From: Betaproteobacteria bacterium
GTDB lineage: Bacteria > Pseudomonadota > Gammaproteobacteria > Burkholderiales > Casimicrobiaceae
Direction: 5' to 3'
Length of the DNA stretch: 64,000 nucleotides
NCBI GenBank assembly: GCA_016704895.1
Contig: JADIZG010000073.1
Location: forward strand, 1-64,000
Positions 1 through 9,573 of the stretch are shown here, one piece after another. Every line of letters begins with the position of its first letter. The first letter of the stretch is position 1. A program made the position numbers and the translations under genes. The notes beneath the pieces are model-generated. The model was given only the letters and a program-made list of their open reading frames with translations, was not told the DNA's origin and searched no databases.

Positions 1-459
1 CACGCTCGCCATCGTCGCGATGCCTTCGCCCCGGCCGGTGAAGCCGAGCCGCTCGGTGGTCGTCGCCTTGACGCTCACGTCCTCGATGGCGCACCGGAGG
101 TCGGCGGCCAGGTTCGCGCGCATCGCCGCGACGTGCGGCGCGAGCTTCGGCGCCTGCGCGATCACCGTCGCGTCGACGTTGCCGATCCGGTAGCCGCGGC
201 CATGCATCAGCTCGACGATGTGGCGGAGCAGCGCACGGCTGTCGGCGCCCTTCCATCGGGGATCGGTGTCGGGGAAGTGCTTGCCGAGGTCGCCCAGCGC
301 GAGCGCGCCGAGGATCGCGTCGCCGATCGCGTGGACCAGCACGTCGGCGTCCGAGTGACCTTCGAGGCCGCGCTCGCAGGGAATCGTGACACCTCCCAGG
401 ATCAGCGGGCGCCCGGCGACCAGCGCGTGGACGTCGAAGCCGTTGCCGATGCGGGTCAT
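1..459 (-). CDS. ispF: 2-C-methyl-D-erythritol 2,4-cyclodiphosphate synthase, 3' end cut by window
   Basis: IspF cyclises CDP-methylerythritol 2-phosphate in the MEP isoprenoid pathway. The protein opens MTRIGNGFDVHAL, the family's DxH zinc site, followed by LILGGVTIP, HSDADVLVHAIGDA and, near the end, KATTTERLGFTGRGEG. About 153 residues are visible of a usual 157-160, so only the last few residues lie outside the window. The ATG overlaps the ispD stop as ATGA, indicating translational coupling, and the ispD-ispF order is the common proteobacterial one. Confidence 0.96.
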   Translation of the reverse strand, partial: MTRIGNGFDVHALVAGRPLILGGVTIPCERGLEGHSDADVLVHAIGDAILGALALGDLGKHFPDTDPRWKGADSRALLRHIVELMHGRGYRIGNVDATVIAQAPKLAPHVAAMRANLAADLRCAIEDVSVKATTTERLGFTGRGEGIATMASV

Positions 460-1185
460 GTTCCTCCCTTGATCTCGGCCTGCGCCGCGAGGATCGCCGC
501 GGCGAGCGCGAAGTCCTCGGGCCAGGTGATCTTGAGGTTCGCGCGGCTGCCCATCACGAGGCGAGGCATGGTGCACGCGCCGCGTTCCGCGAGCCGCTCG
601 ACGAGCGACGACTCGTCCGTCGCCTCCATCGCGCCCGGCTCCGCGCAGGCACGCACGAGCACGCCGTAGCGGAACATCTGCGGCGTCTGCGCCTGCCACA
701 ACTGGCGGCGATCCTCGGTGCGGACGACGCGCGGATCGTCGGCGCCGCCGTCGCCGTGCTTGAGCGTGTCGGCGACCGGCACGGCGAGGAGCCCCCCGAC
801 GGGATCGCCCCCGAGCGTCTCGACGAGCCGCCGGAGCGCCTCGACGGGCACGCAGGGCCGGGCGGCGTCGTGCACCAGGATCCAGTCGTCGGATGCCGCA
901 GCGCGAGGAGAGCATCGCGAGCGCGTTCGCGACGGTCGCCGCGCGCGTCGCGCCGCCGCAGGGCAGCGGTTCGACACCGCGACGGGCGCCGACCGCCATC
1001 GCATAGTGTTCGTCGCGGGGGGCGGTCGCGACGAACATCCCGGCCAGCGGCAGCGCCGAGGCGAGGCGCTCGATCGTGTGGACGATCATCGGCTTGCCCA
1101 GGAGCGCGTGGTACTGCTTCGGCACGGCGAGCCCGGCGCGCGAGCCGCCGCCGCCGGCGGGAATCAGGGCGAACAGGCGGCTCAC
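456..1185 (-). CDS. ispD: 2-C-methyl-D-erythritol 4-phosphate cytidylyltransferase, single frameshift
   Basis: IspD transfers CMP from CTP to methylerythritol 4-phosphate, two steps before IspF. A GTG start at 1185 follows AGGAG by four bases and gives SRLFALIPAGGGGSR, the glycine-rich CTP-binding loop, then VPKQYHALLGKPMI. The second half, SDDWILVHDAARPCV through TDESSLVE and GSRANLKITWPEDFALA, is equally canonical but lies in another frame. The switch falls near 895-925 and is explained by one extra base. With it corrected the product is about 242 residues, normal for the family. A sequencing error is more likely than a pseudogene because IspD is essential where the MEP pathway is the only isoprenoid route. 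Confidence 0.92.
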
Positions 1186-1217
1186 GGGGCTCCTTCGGCC
1201 GTCTCGCGCGTCGAGGG

Positions 1218-1641
1218 TCAGATCAGCTTCGCGATGCGCTCTTCGTCGAGCGGCCGGAAGCCCGCCCGATCGTAGAAGCGCCAGGCGCCCGCATTGTCGC
1301 GATGGCACGCGGTGTCGATGCGCGTGGCCCCTTCCGCGCGCAGGCGCGCGGCCAGCGCGTCGAGCATCGCGGTGCCGACGCCGCGGCCCTGCCACCCGTC
1401 GCGGATCGTCACGTCGTCGAGCTTGGCGACGACGCTGCCGCGGCGAGGTCGAGATCGCGCGGCACACGACGCAGGCGCCGACCGCGCTGCGGCGCGCGCC
1501 TCCCGCATCGAGCGCGCGGTCGAGCGCCTCGGCGCCGCCGTCCCCGTAAGCAGCCGCCGACGCGCGATAGTGCTCGTCGTCGCCGAGGAACGCGCCGAGG
1601 AGCTCGCGCGCGTCGGCGCGCATCGCCGCCGTCATCGGCAC
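1218..1641 (-). CDS. GNAT family N-acetyltransferase, single frameshift
   Basis: The C-terminal part, VVAKLDDVTIRDGWQGRGVG then HRDNAGAWRFYDRAGFRPL, carries the acetyl-CoA loop (GQGRGVG type) and the terminal strand-helix typical of GNAT enzymes. The N-terminal part, LLGAFLGDDEHYRASAAAYG then VGACVVCRAISTS, is in another frame; one extra base near 1440 separates them. The start is uncertain: GTG at 1641 or ATG at 1635, just after the in-frame stop of the upstream thioesterase. Corrected length is about 140 residues. The substrate cannot be told from sequence. Confidence 0.8.
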
Positions 1642-1680
1642 GCATTCGACCGCGGCTGCGGCCGTGCGAGGCTCCGCCGG

Positions 1681-2121
1681 TCACGATGCGGCCACGACGA
1701 GCGGGGCGAGCGCGGCGCGGATGCGTTCCGGCACCGGCACCGGCGTCTGCGACGCGCGATCGACCCAGACGTGCACGAAGCGGCCGGTCGCGGCCGGCGC
1801 GTCCTCGCCCTGCCGGAACAGCCCGATGCCATAGACGACGCTCGACGTGCCGAGCTTCGTGACGACGATCCCCGCCTCGATCGTCTCGGGGAACGACAGC
1901 GACGCGTGGAAGCGGCAGCTCGTCTCGACGACGAGCCCGATCTGGGGCGCGTCGACGATGTCGAGCCCGCCGTCGCGGATCAGGTGCTCGTTCACGACGG
2001 TGTCGAAGTACGAGTAGTAGGTCACGTTGTTGACGTGGCCGTAGCTGTCGTTGTCCATCCAGCGGGTCGGGATCGCGAGGAAGCGGCGATAGGCCGAGCG
2101 CAGCGGCCGATCGCCGGTCAT
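1681..2121 (-). CDS. acyl-CoA thioesterase, 4HBT/YbgC-like hot-dog fold
   Basis: The 146-residue protein contains IPTRWMDNDSYGHVNNVTYY, the YbgC/FcbC-type catalytic signature with the conserved Asp and HVNN turn, followed by ETSCRFHASLSFPE. Members hydrolyse acyl-CoA thioesters in the cytoplasm. The ATG overlaps the glcF stop as ATGA, so it is probably the last coupled gene of the glycolate operon, although no role in glycolate oxidation is known for this family. The substrate is unknown. Confidence 0.88.
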   Translation of the reverse strand: MTGDRPLRSAYRRFLAIPTRWMDNDSYGHVNNVTYYSYFDTVVNEHLIRDGGLDIVDAPQIGLVVETSCRFHASLSFPETIEAGIVVTKLGTSSVVYGIGLFRQGEDAPAATGRFVHVWVDRASQTPVPVPERIRAALAPLVVAAS

Positions 2122-3368
2122 CGCCGCCCCGTGGGGGTCCCGCCGATCATCCGCTCGTCGAGGAGCTCGATCCAGTGGAGCACCGGTCGCGAGGTCCCGG
2201 ACGCGAGATGCGTCATGCAGCCGATGTTCGCCGTCGCGATCACGTTCGGGCGGTCGGCCTCGAGCGCCGCGAGCTTGTTGCGCTTGAGCTGCGACGAGAT
2301 CTCGGGCTGCAGGATCGAGTAGGTGCCGGCCGAGCCGCAGCACAGGTGGCCGTCGGCCACCGGAACGACCTCGTGGCCGATCGCGCGCAGGATCTCCTCG
2401 ACCTCGCCGCGGATCTTCATCCCGTGCTGCAGCGAGCAGGGCGGGTGGAACGCGACGCGCTTCGGTCCCTGGTCCATCGCGACCAGCGGCGCGATCTTCT
2501 TCCACTCGGGCGCGACGACCTCGATCGTGTCGCGCGCGAGCGCCGCGACGCGCGCGGCCTTCGCCGCGTACGCGGCGTCGCGCGCGAGCAGGTGGCCGTA
2601 GTCCTTGACCAGCACGCCGCAGCCGCTCGCGGTGACGACGATCGCCTCGGCGCCCGCCTCGACGTGCGGCCACCAGGCGTCGATGTTGGCGCGCGCCATC
2701 GCCTGCGCCTCGTCGTTCTCGTTCAGGTGGAGCGGCAGCGCGCCGCAGCAGCCGCCCCCGGGGACGCGGACGAGCGAAACGCCGACGCGGTCGAGCACGC
2801 GCGCGAGCGCCGCGTCGATCGCCGGCGCGATCGCCGGCTGCACGCAGCCTTCGAGCACGAGCATGCGGCGGCCGTGACGCGGCGACGGCCACGTTCCGGC
2901 GCGGCGCGACGCCGGAATGCCGCGCGCGAGCTCGGCCGGCACGAACGCCTTCGCGATGCGCCCGAGCGCCAACGCGCCCCCGAACAGCACCTTCGACTGC
3001 AGTCCCTTGCGCAGCGACCAGCGGCGCGCGGCTTCGCCGGGCGAGCGGCCGACGCGATCCTCGACGATCCTGCGGCCGATGTCCACGAGCCGCCCGTACT
3101 GCACGCCCGACGGGCACGTCGTCTCGCAACTGCGGCAGGTGAGACAGCGGTCCAGATGAAGCTGCGTCTTCGCGGTGACCGGCCCGCCTTCGAGCACCTG
3201 CTTGATCAGGTAGATGCGCCCGCGCGGGCCGTCGAGCTCGTCGCCCAGGAGCTGGTAGGTCGGGCACGTCGCCGTGCAGAACCCGCAGTGGACGCACGAG
3301 CGCAGGATCGCTTCGGCCTCCTCGCCGTCGGGCGTGCCTCGGTAGGCGGGAGCGAGATCGGTCTGCAT
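2118..3368 (-). CDS. glcF: glycolate oxidase iron-sulfur subunit
   Basis: GlcF is the electron-transfer subunit of membrane-associated glycolate oxidase (GlcDEF). The 416-residue protein has two ferredoxin-type clusters near the N terminus, CVHCGFCTATCPTY and CLTCRSCETTCPSG, and two later CCG-type domains, GGGCCGALP and HLCCGSAGTYS, as expected for haem/Fe-S oxidoreductase subunits. Its ATG shares one base with the glcE stop (TGATG), and its stop overlaps the thioesterase start, so it sits in a tightly coupled operon. Confidence 0.96.
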   Translation of the reverse strand: MQTDLAPAYRGTPDGEEAEAILRSCVHCGFCTATCPTYQLLGDELDGPRGRIYLIKQVLEGGPVTAKTQLHLDRCLTCRSCETTCPSGVQYGRLVDIGRRIVEDRVGRSPGEAARRWSLRKGLQSKVLFGGALALGRIAKAFVPAELARGIPASRRAGTWPSPRHGRRMLVLEGCVQPAIAPAIDAALARVLDRVGVSLVRVPGGGCCGALPLHLNENDEAQAMARANIDAWWPHVEAGAEAIVVTASGCGVLVKDYGHLLARDAAYAAKAARVAALARDTIEVVAPEWKKIAPLVAMDQGPKRVAFHPPCSLQHGMKIRGEVEEILRAIGHEVVPVADGHLCCGSAGTYSILQPEISSQLKRNKLAALEADRPNVIATANIGCMTHLASGTSRPVLHWIELLDERMIGGTPTGRR

Positions 3369-4447
3369 CAGAACGCGGTCGACATGCGGTTGCGGTTGAG
3401 TATCCCGTTCGGATCGAACGTGGCCTTCAGCCGGCGATGAAGCTCCGCGAGCGTCGGCGGCAGCGGATGGAACACGTCCGAGGGCTTGTCGGCGGCACGG
3501 AACAGCGTCGCGTGACCGCCGTGCGACGAAGCCCATGCGCGCACCCGGGCCAGGTCGGTGCGAGGCGTGGACGCGAGCCAGCGCAGCGCGCCCCCCCATT
3601 CGATCAGCTGCTCGCCGCCGAGATCGGTGTACGGCGCGGTCGAGCCGACCGACAGCCGCCACAGCGGCGCACGCGCGGCGGCCGCGCCGGCGAAGAACGC
3701 GTGCGTCTGGTCGCGCACCGACGTCCAGAGCCCCTCGGTATCCTCGACCGCGGTGCCCCCCATCTTCGCGCACGCGGCCGCGACCGCACTGGGCGCGCCG
3801 GACAGGCGCACCGCGAGCTGGCCCTGGTGGAAGCAGGTCGCGGACAGCGGGAGCGGCTGACCGCCCCACTCGTTGACGCGCCGGATCGACTCGTCGGCCG
3901 ACATCGCGAAAAGCCGCGTCGCCTCGGTGCGCGGCAGCGGCAGGCACTTGAGCGAGACCTCGGTGATCACGCCCAGCGTCCCCATCGCACCGGTCATCAG
4001 GCGCGACACGTCGAATCCGGCGACGTTCTTCATCACGCGCCCGCCGAACGAGAGCGCGCGGCCGGTGCCGTCGACGATCTTCACGCCGAGCACGAGGTCG
4101 CGCGCCGCTCCGGCGTACGGCCGGCGCGGACCGGACAGTCCCGAGGCGATCGCCCCGCCGAGCGTCCCGCCCGGCGCGAACCGGGGCGGCTCGAACGCGA
4201 GCATCTGGCCCGATGCGCCCATCGCCGACTCGATCTCGTCGATCGGCGTGCCCGCCCGCGCGGTGATCACGAGCTCGGTCGGCTCGTAGTCGACGATGCC
4301 GGCGAGCTCGCGGACGTCGAGGACATCGCCGACGAGCTTCTCGCCGTAGAAGTCCTTCGTTGCTCCGCCGACGATCCGCAGCGGCGAGCGCACCGCCGCC
4401 GCCCGGCGGATCGCCTCCTGCACCCCCGCAATGTCGAGATCGGCCAT
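3368..4447 (-). CDS. glcE: glycolate oxidase FAD-binding subunit
   Basis: This 359-residue protein is a short relative of GlcD with an FAD_binding_4 (PCMH) domain. Visible motifs are PLRIVGGATKDFYG, FAPGGTLGGAIASGLSGPRR and GRVMKNVAGFDVSRLMTGAMG, where the FAD-contacting glycines lie. The C terminus ends FDPNGILNRNRM, the family's usual closing motif. Together with GlcD and GlcF it oxidises glycolate to glyoxylate. Confidence 0.96.
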   Translation of the reverse strand: MADLDIAGVQEAIRRAAAVRSPLRIVGGATKDFYGEKLVGDVLDVRELAGIVDYEPTELVITARAGTPIDEIESAMGASGQMLAFEPPRFAPGGTLGGAIASGLSGPRRPYAGAARDLVLGVKIVDGTGRALSFGGRVMKNVAGFDVSRLMTGAMGTLGVITEVSLKCLPLPRTEATRLFAMSADESIRRVNEWGGQPLPLSATCFHQGQLAVRLSGAPSAVAAACAKMGGTAVEDTEGLWTSVRDQTHAFFAGAAAARAPLWRLSVGSTAPYTDLGGEQLIEWGGALRWLASTPRTDLARVRAWASSHGGHATLFRAADKPSDVFHPLPPTLAELHRRLKATFDPNGILNRNRMSTAF

Positions 4448-4466
4448 CGTCGTGCGCCGCCGCCCG

Positions 4467-5144
4467 CTACGCGCGTCCCGCGAGCTTGTCGCGGTAGACG
4501 ACGCGCGGTTCGTCGGCCTCGATCACGATCGTCTCGGCGACCGCGTCGCGCTCCCACTCGCGCATGAACGGGTGCGCGAGCAGCGCCGACAGGTACGTGC
4601 CCGCCTCGCCCGCCGGCGCCACCCGGTAGGTCTGGAAGCGGAACGCCACCGGCGCGTAGAAGGCGTCCGCGATCGACGGCGCGCCGCACAGGTACGCTCC
4701 GCCGCGCCCGTGCCTGCGCCGGCTTTCGGTCCAGATCTCCTCGACGCGCGCGATGTCCGCCGCGAGCTCCGGCGACCAGGGCCGCACGTCGAGCCGCTCC
4801 CGCACGCACATCGTCATCTCGTTGCGCAGCGCCGGGAACGAGCTGTGCATCTCGGCACAGATCGAGCGGGCCCACGCGCGTGCGACCGGATCGGCGGGCC
4901 ACATGCCCGGATGCCGCTCGGCCAGGTACTCGGCGATCGCGAGCGAATCCCAGACGACCGTGTCGCCGTCGTGCAGTGCCGGCACGAAGCCCGAAGGCGA
5001 GAAGCCGCGGTTCGCCGGATTGCGGCCGCGCCCCACGAGCTGGACGCCGACCTCGCGGAACGGAGCGCCCGAGAGCTTCGCGACGAACCAGCCGCGCAGC
5101 GACCACGACGAGTAGTTCTTGTTGCCGAGATAGAGCGTGAGCAT
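4467..5144 (-). CDS. glutathione S-transferase family protein
   Basis: The 225-residue protein starts LTLYLGNKNYSSWSLRGW, the N-terminal thioredoxin-fold strand with the SSWS catalytic region seen in YfcF-like glutathione transferases. GFSPSGFVPALHDGD supplies the cis-proline, and the C-terminal helical domain contains SIADAFYAPVAFRF. It lies between glcE (19 bases downstream) and the FAD oxidase, an unusual place for a transferase in a glycolate operon. Its substrate is not predictable. Confidence 0.88.
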   Translation of the reverse strand: MLTLYLGNKNYSSWSLRGWFVAKLSGAPFREVGVQLVGRGRNPANRGFSPSGFVPALHDGDTVVWDSLAIAEYLAERHPGMWPADPVARAWARSICAEMHSSFPALRNEMTMCVRERLDVRPWSPELAADIARVEEIWTESRRRHGRGGAYLCGAPSIADAFYAPVAFRFQTYRVAPAGEAGTYLSALLAHPFMREWERDAVAETIVIEADEPRVVYRDKLAGRA

Positions 5145-5157
5145 CGGGCGTCAGGAG

Positions 5158-6588
5158 TCAGTGGGCTCCGGTCTCCTGTCGCGGCACCGTCTTGCCCGGA
5201 TTCATGATGTCGAGCGGATCGAGCGCGCGCTTGATCGTGCGCATCAGGTCCACCGCCTCGCCGTGCTCGGCCACCAGCGCGTCGAGCTTGTGGATGCCCA
5301 CGCCGTGCTCGCCGGTGCAGGTCCCGCCCATCGCGATCGCGCGGCTCGACACGCGCCGCGCGAGCCCCTCGGCCTTCTCGCGCTCGGCCGGGTCGTTCGG
5401 GTCGAACAGCACGACGAGGTGGAAGTTGCCGTCGCCCACGTGGCCCACGATCGGGCACACGAGCCCGGTCGCGTCGACGTCGGCCCGGGTCTCGAGCACG
5501 CAGTCGGCGAGCCGCGAGATCGGCACGCAGGCGTCGGTCGCGAAGCCGAACGAGCCCGGCTTGAGCGCGAGTCCCGCGTAGTACGCGTTGTGCCGTGCCT
5601 TCCACAGCTTCGTGCGCTCCTCCGGCGCCGTCGCCCACCGGAACGCCCCGCCGCCGTGTTCGGCCACGAGCGCCTGCATCTGCCCGGCCTGCTCGGCGAC
5701 GCCGGCCTGCGTCCCGTGGAACTCGAAGAACAGCGTCGGCTTCGCCTCGTATCCGTCGAGCTTCGAGTAGCGGATGCACGCGTCCATCTGCACGTCGTCG
5801 AGGAGCTCGATCCGGGCGACCGGGATGCCCATCTGCATCGCGACGATCACCGTGTGCACGGCCGAACGCAGGTCCGGGAACTGGGCGACCGCGGCCGAGA
5901 CCGCCTCGGGCACGCCGTAGAGCCGCAGGCCCACCTCGGTGATGATCCCCAGCGTGCCCTCGCTGCCGACGTAGAGCCGCGTGAGGTCGTAGCCGGCCGA
6001 CGACTTGCGCGCCCGACCGCCGGTCCGGACGATCCGGCCGTCGGCGGTGACGACCGTGAGGCCCAGCACGTTCTCGCGCATCGTGCCGTAGCGCACCGCG
6101 TTCGTGCCCGACGCGCGCGTCGCGGCCATGCCGCCCAGCGTCGCGTTCGCGCCCGGGTCGATCGGGAAGAAGACGCCGGTGCCCTTGAGCTCCGCGTTCA
6201 GCTGTTCGCGCGACACGCCCGCCTGCACGCGGCAGTCGAGGTCCTCGGCGTTGATCTCCAGCACCTTGTTCATCTGCGAGAGGTCGACGCACACGCCGCC
6301 GTGGATCGCCGCGACGTGGCCCTCGAGCGACGTGCCGACGCCGAACGCGATCACCGGCACGCGCACCGAGGCGCAGATCTTCACGATCGCCGCGACCTCC
6401 TCGTTCGTGTGCGGGAACACGACGACGTCGGGCAGCGCCGCGTCCGCGAGCCCTTCCCCGTGACCGTGCTGCTCGCGGACCGAGGCGTTGACCACCGCGC
6501 GTTCGCCGAAGCGGGTCGCGAGCTCGCCCAGCACCGCGGCGAGGACCTCGGGGGCGGGGCGGCGGCTCGTGTCGATCGGGGCGTTCAT
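5158..6588 (-). CDS. FAD-linked oxidase, D-lactate dehydrogenase/GlcD-like
   Basis: A 476-residue flavoprotein with an N-terminal FAD_binding_4 domain (VPVIAFGVGTSLEGHV, FPIDPGANATLGGMAATRAS, KSSAGYDLTRLYVGSEGTLG) and a C-terminal FAD-oxidase domain ending GEHGVGIHKLDAL and DIMNPGK. The histidine pair in HVGDGNFH is the usual catalytic/metal region. It resembles D-lactate dehydrogenase (cytochrome) more than GlcD, and is a second paralogue beside the GlcD at 6604. The likely substrate is a 2-hydroxyacid such as D-lactate; this is inferred. Confidence 0.88.
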   Translation of the reverse strand: MNAPIDTSRRPAPEVLAAVLGELATRFGERAVVNASVREQHGHGEGLADAALPDVVVFPHTNEEVAAIVKICASVRVPVIAFGVGTSLEGHVAAIHGGVCVDLSQMNKVLEINAEDLDCRVQAGVSREQLNAELKGTGVFFPIDPGANATLGGMAATRASGTNAVRYGTMRENVLGLTVVTADGRIVRTGGRARKSSAGYDLTRLYVGSEGTLGIITEVGLRLYGVPEAVSAAVAQFPDLRSAVHTVIVAMQMGIPVARIELLDDVQMDACIRYSKLDGYEAKPTLFFEFHGTQAGVAEQAGQMQALVAEHGGGAFRWATAPEERTKLWKARHNAYYAGLALKPGSFGFATDACVPISRLADCVLETRADVDATGLVCPIVGHVGDGNFHLVVLFDPNDPAEREKAEGLARRVSSRAIAMGGTCTGEHGVGIHKLDALVAEHGEAVDLMRTIKRALDPLDIMNPGKTVPRQETGAH

Positions 6589-6603
6589 GCGCGGTCCTGC
6601 GGA

Positions 6604-8058
6604 TCAGAATCGGGGAATGTCGGGGTGGCGGAGCTGGCCGTGGTGCACGTGCATCCGGCCGAATTCCGCGCAGCGCGCGAGCGTGGGAACCCCCTTGCCG
6701 GGATTCAGGAGGCCCGACGGGTCGAACGCCGCCTTGACGCCGTGGAAGCGCTCGAGCTCGTCGGGCGCGAACTGCGTGCACATCGTCGAGAGCTTCTCGA
6801 CGCCGACGCCGTGCTCGCCGGTCACGGTGCCGCCGACCTCGATGCACAGCTCGAGGATGCGGTCGCCGAACGCGATGGTCTTCTCGATCTCGCCCTCCTT
6901 GTTCGCGTCGAACAGGATCAGCGGATGCAGGTTGCCGTCGCCCGCGTGGAACACGTTCGCGCACGCGAGCCCGAACTCCTTCGACCACTCGGCGGTGCGG
7001 CGCAGAACCAGCGGCAGCGCCTTGCGCGGTATCGTGCCGTCGATGCAGTAGTAATCGGGCGAGAGCCGGCCCACGGCCGGGAACGCGGCCTTGCGGCCCG
7101 ACCAGAGCAGCAGGCGCTCGCGCTCGTCGCGCGAAACGCGGATCGACGTCGCGCCGGACGCGGTCAGCACGCGCCGGATCTCGCCCATTTCGTCGTCGAC
7201 TTCCTCGGGCGTGCCGTCGGATTCGACGAGCAGTACCGCCGCCGCGTCGAGCGGATAGCCCGCGTGCACGAACTCCTCGACCGCGCGCGTCGCCGGCTGG
7301 TCCATCATCTCCAGGCCGGCGGGAATGATGCCCTCGCCGATGATCGCCCCCACCGCGGCCCCCGCCTTCTCGATGTCGTCGAACGCGGCGCAGGCGACCT
7401 GCGCGAGCTGCGGCTTCGGCGTGAGCTTGACGGTCACCTCGGTGATGACGGCGAGCAGGCCCTCGCTGCCGGTGATCAGCGCGAGCAGGTCGTAGCCGGC
7501 CGAATCGAGCGACGCGCCGCCGAACTCGACCGGCTCGCCCGTGATCAGGAGGCCGCGCACGCGCCGCACGTTGTGGACGGTCAGCCCGTACTTGAGGCAG
7601 TGGACGCCGCCCGCGTTCTCGGCGACGTTGCCGCCGATCGAGCACGCGATCTGCGACGAGGGGTCCGGCGCGTAGTAGAGGCCGTGCGGCGCGGCCGCCT
7701 CGGAGATCGCGAGGTTGCGCACGCCGGGCTGCACGACCGCCGTGCGCGCGAGCGTGTCGATCGTGAGGATCCTGCGGAACTTCGCCATCGACAGCACGAC
7801 GCCGTCCCGGTGCGGCAGCGCGCCGCCGGACAGGCTCGTGCCGGCGCCGCGCGCGACGACCGGCACGCGCGCCGCGTGGCAGATGCGCAGGATGGCGGCG
7901 ACCTGCGCCTCGTTCTCGGGGAGCACGACCGCCGCGGGCTGCTCGCGGAACAGCGTGAGCCCGTCGCATTCGTACGGCTTCGTGTCCTCGGGCGTCGTGA
8001 GCAGCGACGACGCCGGCAGCAGGGCCGCGAGCTCCGCGCGCACGTGCGAATCGAGCAT
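6604..8058 (-). CDS. glcD: glycolate oxidase catalytic subunit
   Basis: GlcD is the FAD-containing catalytic subunit of glycolate oxidase. The 484-residue product shows VPVVARGAGTSLSGGALP, APDPSSQIACSIGGNVAENA and SAGYDLLALITGSEGLLAV in the FAD domain, then NVFHAGDGNLHPLI and GEHGVGVEKL in the cap/oxidase domain. The ATG at 8058 is preferred because homology begins at once and the upstream sequence is intergenic. It heads a minus-strand operon continuing through the second FAD oxidase, GST, glcE, glcF and a thioesterase. Confidence 0.95.
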   Translation of the reverse strand: MLDSHVRAELAALLPASSLLTTPEDTKPYECDGLTLFREQPAAVVLPENEAQVAAILRICHAARVPVVARGAGTSLSGGALPHRDGVVLSMAKFRRILTIDTLARTAVVQPGVRNLAISEAAAPHGLYYAPDPSSQIACSIGGNVAENAGGVHCLKYGLTVHNVRRVRGLLITGEPVEFGGASLDSAGYDLLALITGSEGLLAVITEVTVKLTPKPQLAQVACAAFDDIEKAGAAVGAIIGEGIIPAGLEMMDQPATRAVEEFVHAGYPLDAAAVLLVESDGTPEEVDDEMGEIRRVLTASGATSIRVSRDERERLLLWSGRKAAFPAVGRLSPDYYCIDGTIPRKALPLVLRRTAEWSKEFGLACANVFHAGDGNLHPLILFDANKEGEIEKTIAFGDRILELCIEVGGTVTGEHGVGVEKLSTMCTQFAPDELERFHGVKAAFDPSGLLNPGKGVPTLARCAEFGRMHVHHGQLRHPDIPRF

Positions 8059-8107
8059 GGGTTGGGCGGCTTCGTGACGTTCCGGCGCCCCGGTGGCGCC
8101 CGTCCGG

Positions 8108-8122
8108 CAATTATTCCACAGT
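8108..8122 (-). promoter_or_regulatory. possible -10 region for the glcD operon
   Basis: The minus strand reads GGAATAATTG about 50 bases before the glcD start, in otherwise GC-rich DNA. It resembles a sigma-70 -10 box, but no clear -35 is visible. Confidence 0.3.
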
Positions 8123-8168
8123 CGCGGCTCGCCGCCCGCGGACATCGGATGTCGTTCGCGCGGGTCGC

Positions 8169-8174
8169 TACACT
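8169..8174 (+). promoter_or_regulatory. candidate -10 box placing the CoA-transferase start at or near the mRNA 5' end
   Basis: TACACT lies eight bases before the ATG at 8182. If used as a -10 element, transcription would begin at about the start codon, giving a leaderless message; no Shine-Dalgarno sequence is visible. The -35 region is weak. Confidence 0.35.
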
Positions 8175-8181
8175 GGCGGGC

Positions 8182-9409
8182 ATGACGACGACCGCCCCGC
8201 CCCCGCCTCCTCCCGGCGCCCTCTCGGGCCTCAAGGTGCTCGAGATGGGTGCACTGATCGCAGGGCCATTCTGCGCCAAGCTCCTGGGCGAGTTCGGCGC
8301 CGACGTGGTCAAGATCGAGCCGCCCGGCCAGGGCGACCCGCTGCGCAAGTGGCGCTATCTCAAGGACGGCACGTCGGTCTGGTGGCACGTCCAGTCGCGC
8401 AACAAGCGCTCGGTGGGCGTGGACCTCCGCAAGCCCGAGGGCCAGGCGATCGCGCGCGCTCGCCGCGCGCGCCGACATCCTGGTCGAGAACTTCCGCCCG
8501 GGCACCCTCGAGGGCTGGGGCATGGGCTACGAGGCGCTCGCGCGCGCCAACCCCGGCCTCGTGATGGTCCGGATCTCCGGATACGGGCAGACGGGCCCCT
8601 ACGCGTCGCGACCCGGCTTCGGCGTGATCGGCGAGGCGATGGGCGGTCTTCGCCACGTGACCGGCACGCCCGACCGCCCGCCCTCGCGCGTCGGCGTCTC
8701 GATCGGCGACACGCTTTCGGCCCTCTACGGCGTGATCGGCGCGCTGGCGGCGCTCGAACACCGACGCAGGACCGGCAGGGGCCAGGTCGTCGACGTCGCG
8801 CTCTACGAGAGCGTGTTCTCGGTGATGGAGTCGATGCTCCCCGAATACGACCTGTTCGGTGTCGTCCGCGAGCGGACCGGCTCGATCCTGCCCGGGATCG
8901 CCCCCACCGCCGCCTACCGGTGCAGCGACGGGAGCTACGTGCTGATCGCGGCGAACGGCGACTCGATCTTCCGGCGCCTGTGCGTCGCGATGGGCCGCGA
9001 CGACCTCGCGGCCGACGCGTCGCTCGCGCACAACGACGGTCGTGCGCAGCGGCAATCGTGGCTCGACGGCGAGATCGAGGCCTGGACGAGCGCCCGGACG
9101 CCTGCCGAGGTGCTCGACGCGATGGAGCGCGCCGAGGTGCCGGCATCCCGCATCTACTCGGTCCGCGACATCGCGGCCGACCCGCAATACGCGGCGCGCG
9201 GCATGATCCGCGAGATCCCGCTGCCGGGCGGCGGGATGCTCAAGGTGCCCGGCGTCGTGCCGAAGCTGTCCGCCACGCCGGGCGCGTTCACGCGCGGCGG
9301 CCCGAGGCTGGGCGAGCACACGCGCGAGGTGCTGCGGGAGCTGGGGTACGGCGACGACGCGATCGCCGCGCTCGACGCGAGCGGCGTGATCGAGGTCGCG
9401 AAGGCGTAG
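8182..9409 (+). CDS. CaiB/BaiF family (class III) CoA-transferase, single frameshift
   Basis: Class III transferases move CoA between carboxylic acids through an aspartyl-CoA thioester. The N-terminal part has LKVLEMGALIAGPFCAKLLG and FGADVVKIEPPGQGDPLRKW; the rest, ADILVENFRPGTLEGWGMGY onward, follows in another frame after one extra base near 8450-8462. The catalytic aspartate region VVDVALYESVFSVME is present. Corrected length is about 408 residues, normal for the family. The acyl substrate is unknown and the neighbours do not indicate it. Confidence 0.88.
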
Positions 9410-9573
9410 CGCCGGCCGACCCCGCCCGCCGTCGCCGGTCACCCGCGCGCGCGATCCGTCTCGACGGCCGGACGGCGACGCGCAGGCGCGCTACGATCGC
9501 ACTGCCGACCACCCCTCGGGCCGGTCCCGGACAGCCTGCCCCGGACGCGCCCTCCAACCTCGCCGACACGCCG

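Noticed and set aside
456..1185. ispD as a true pseudogene
   Set aside because: Both halves are fully conserved, MEP pathway genes are essential, and the same one-base defect occurs in recA and other genes in the window.
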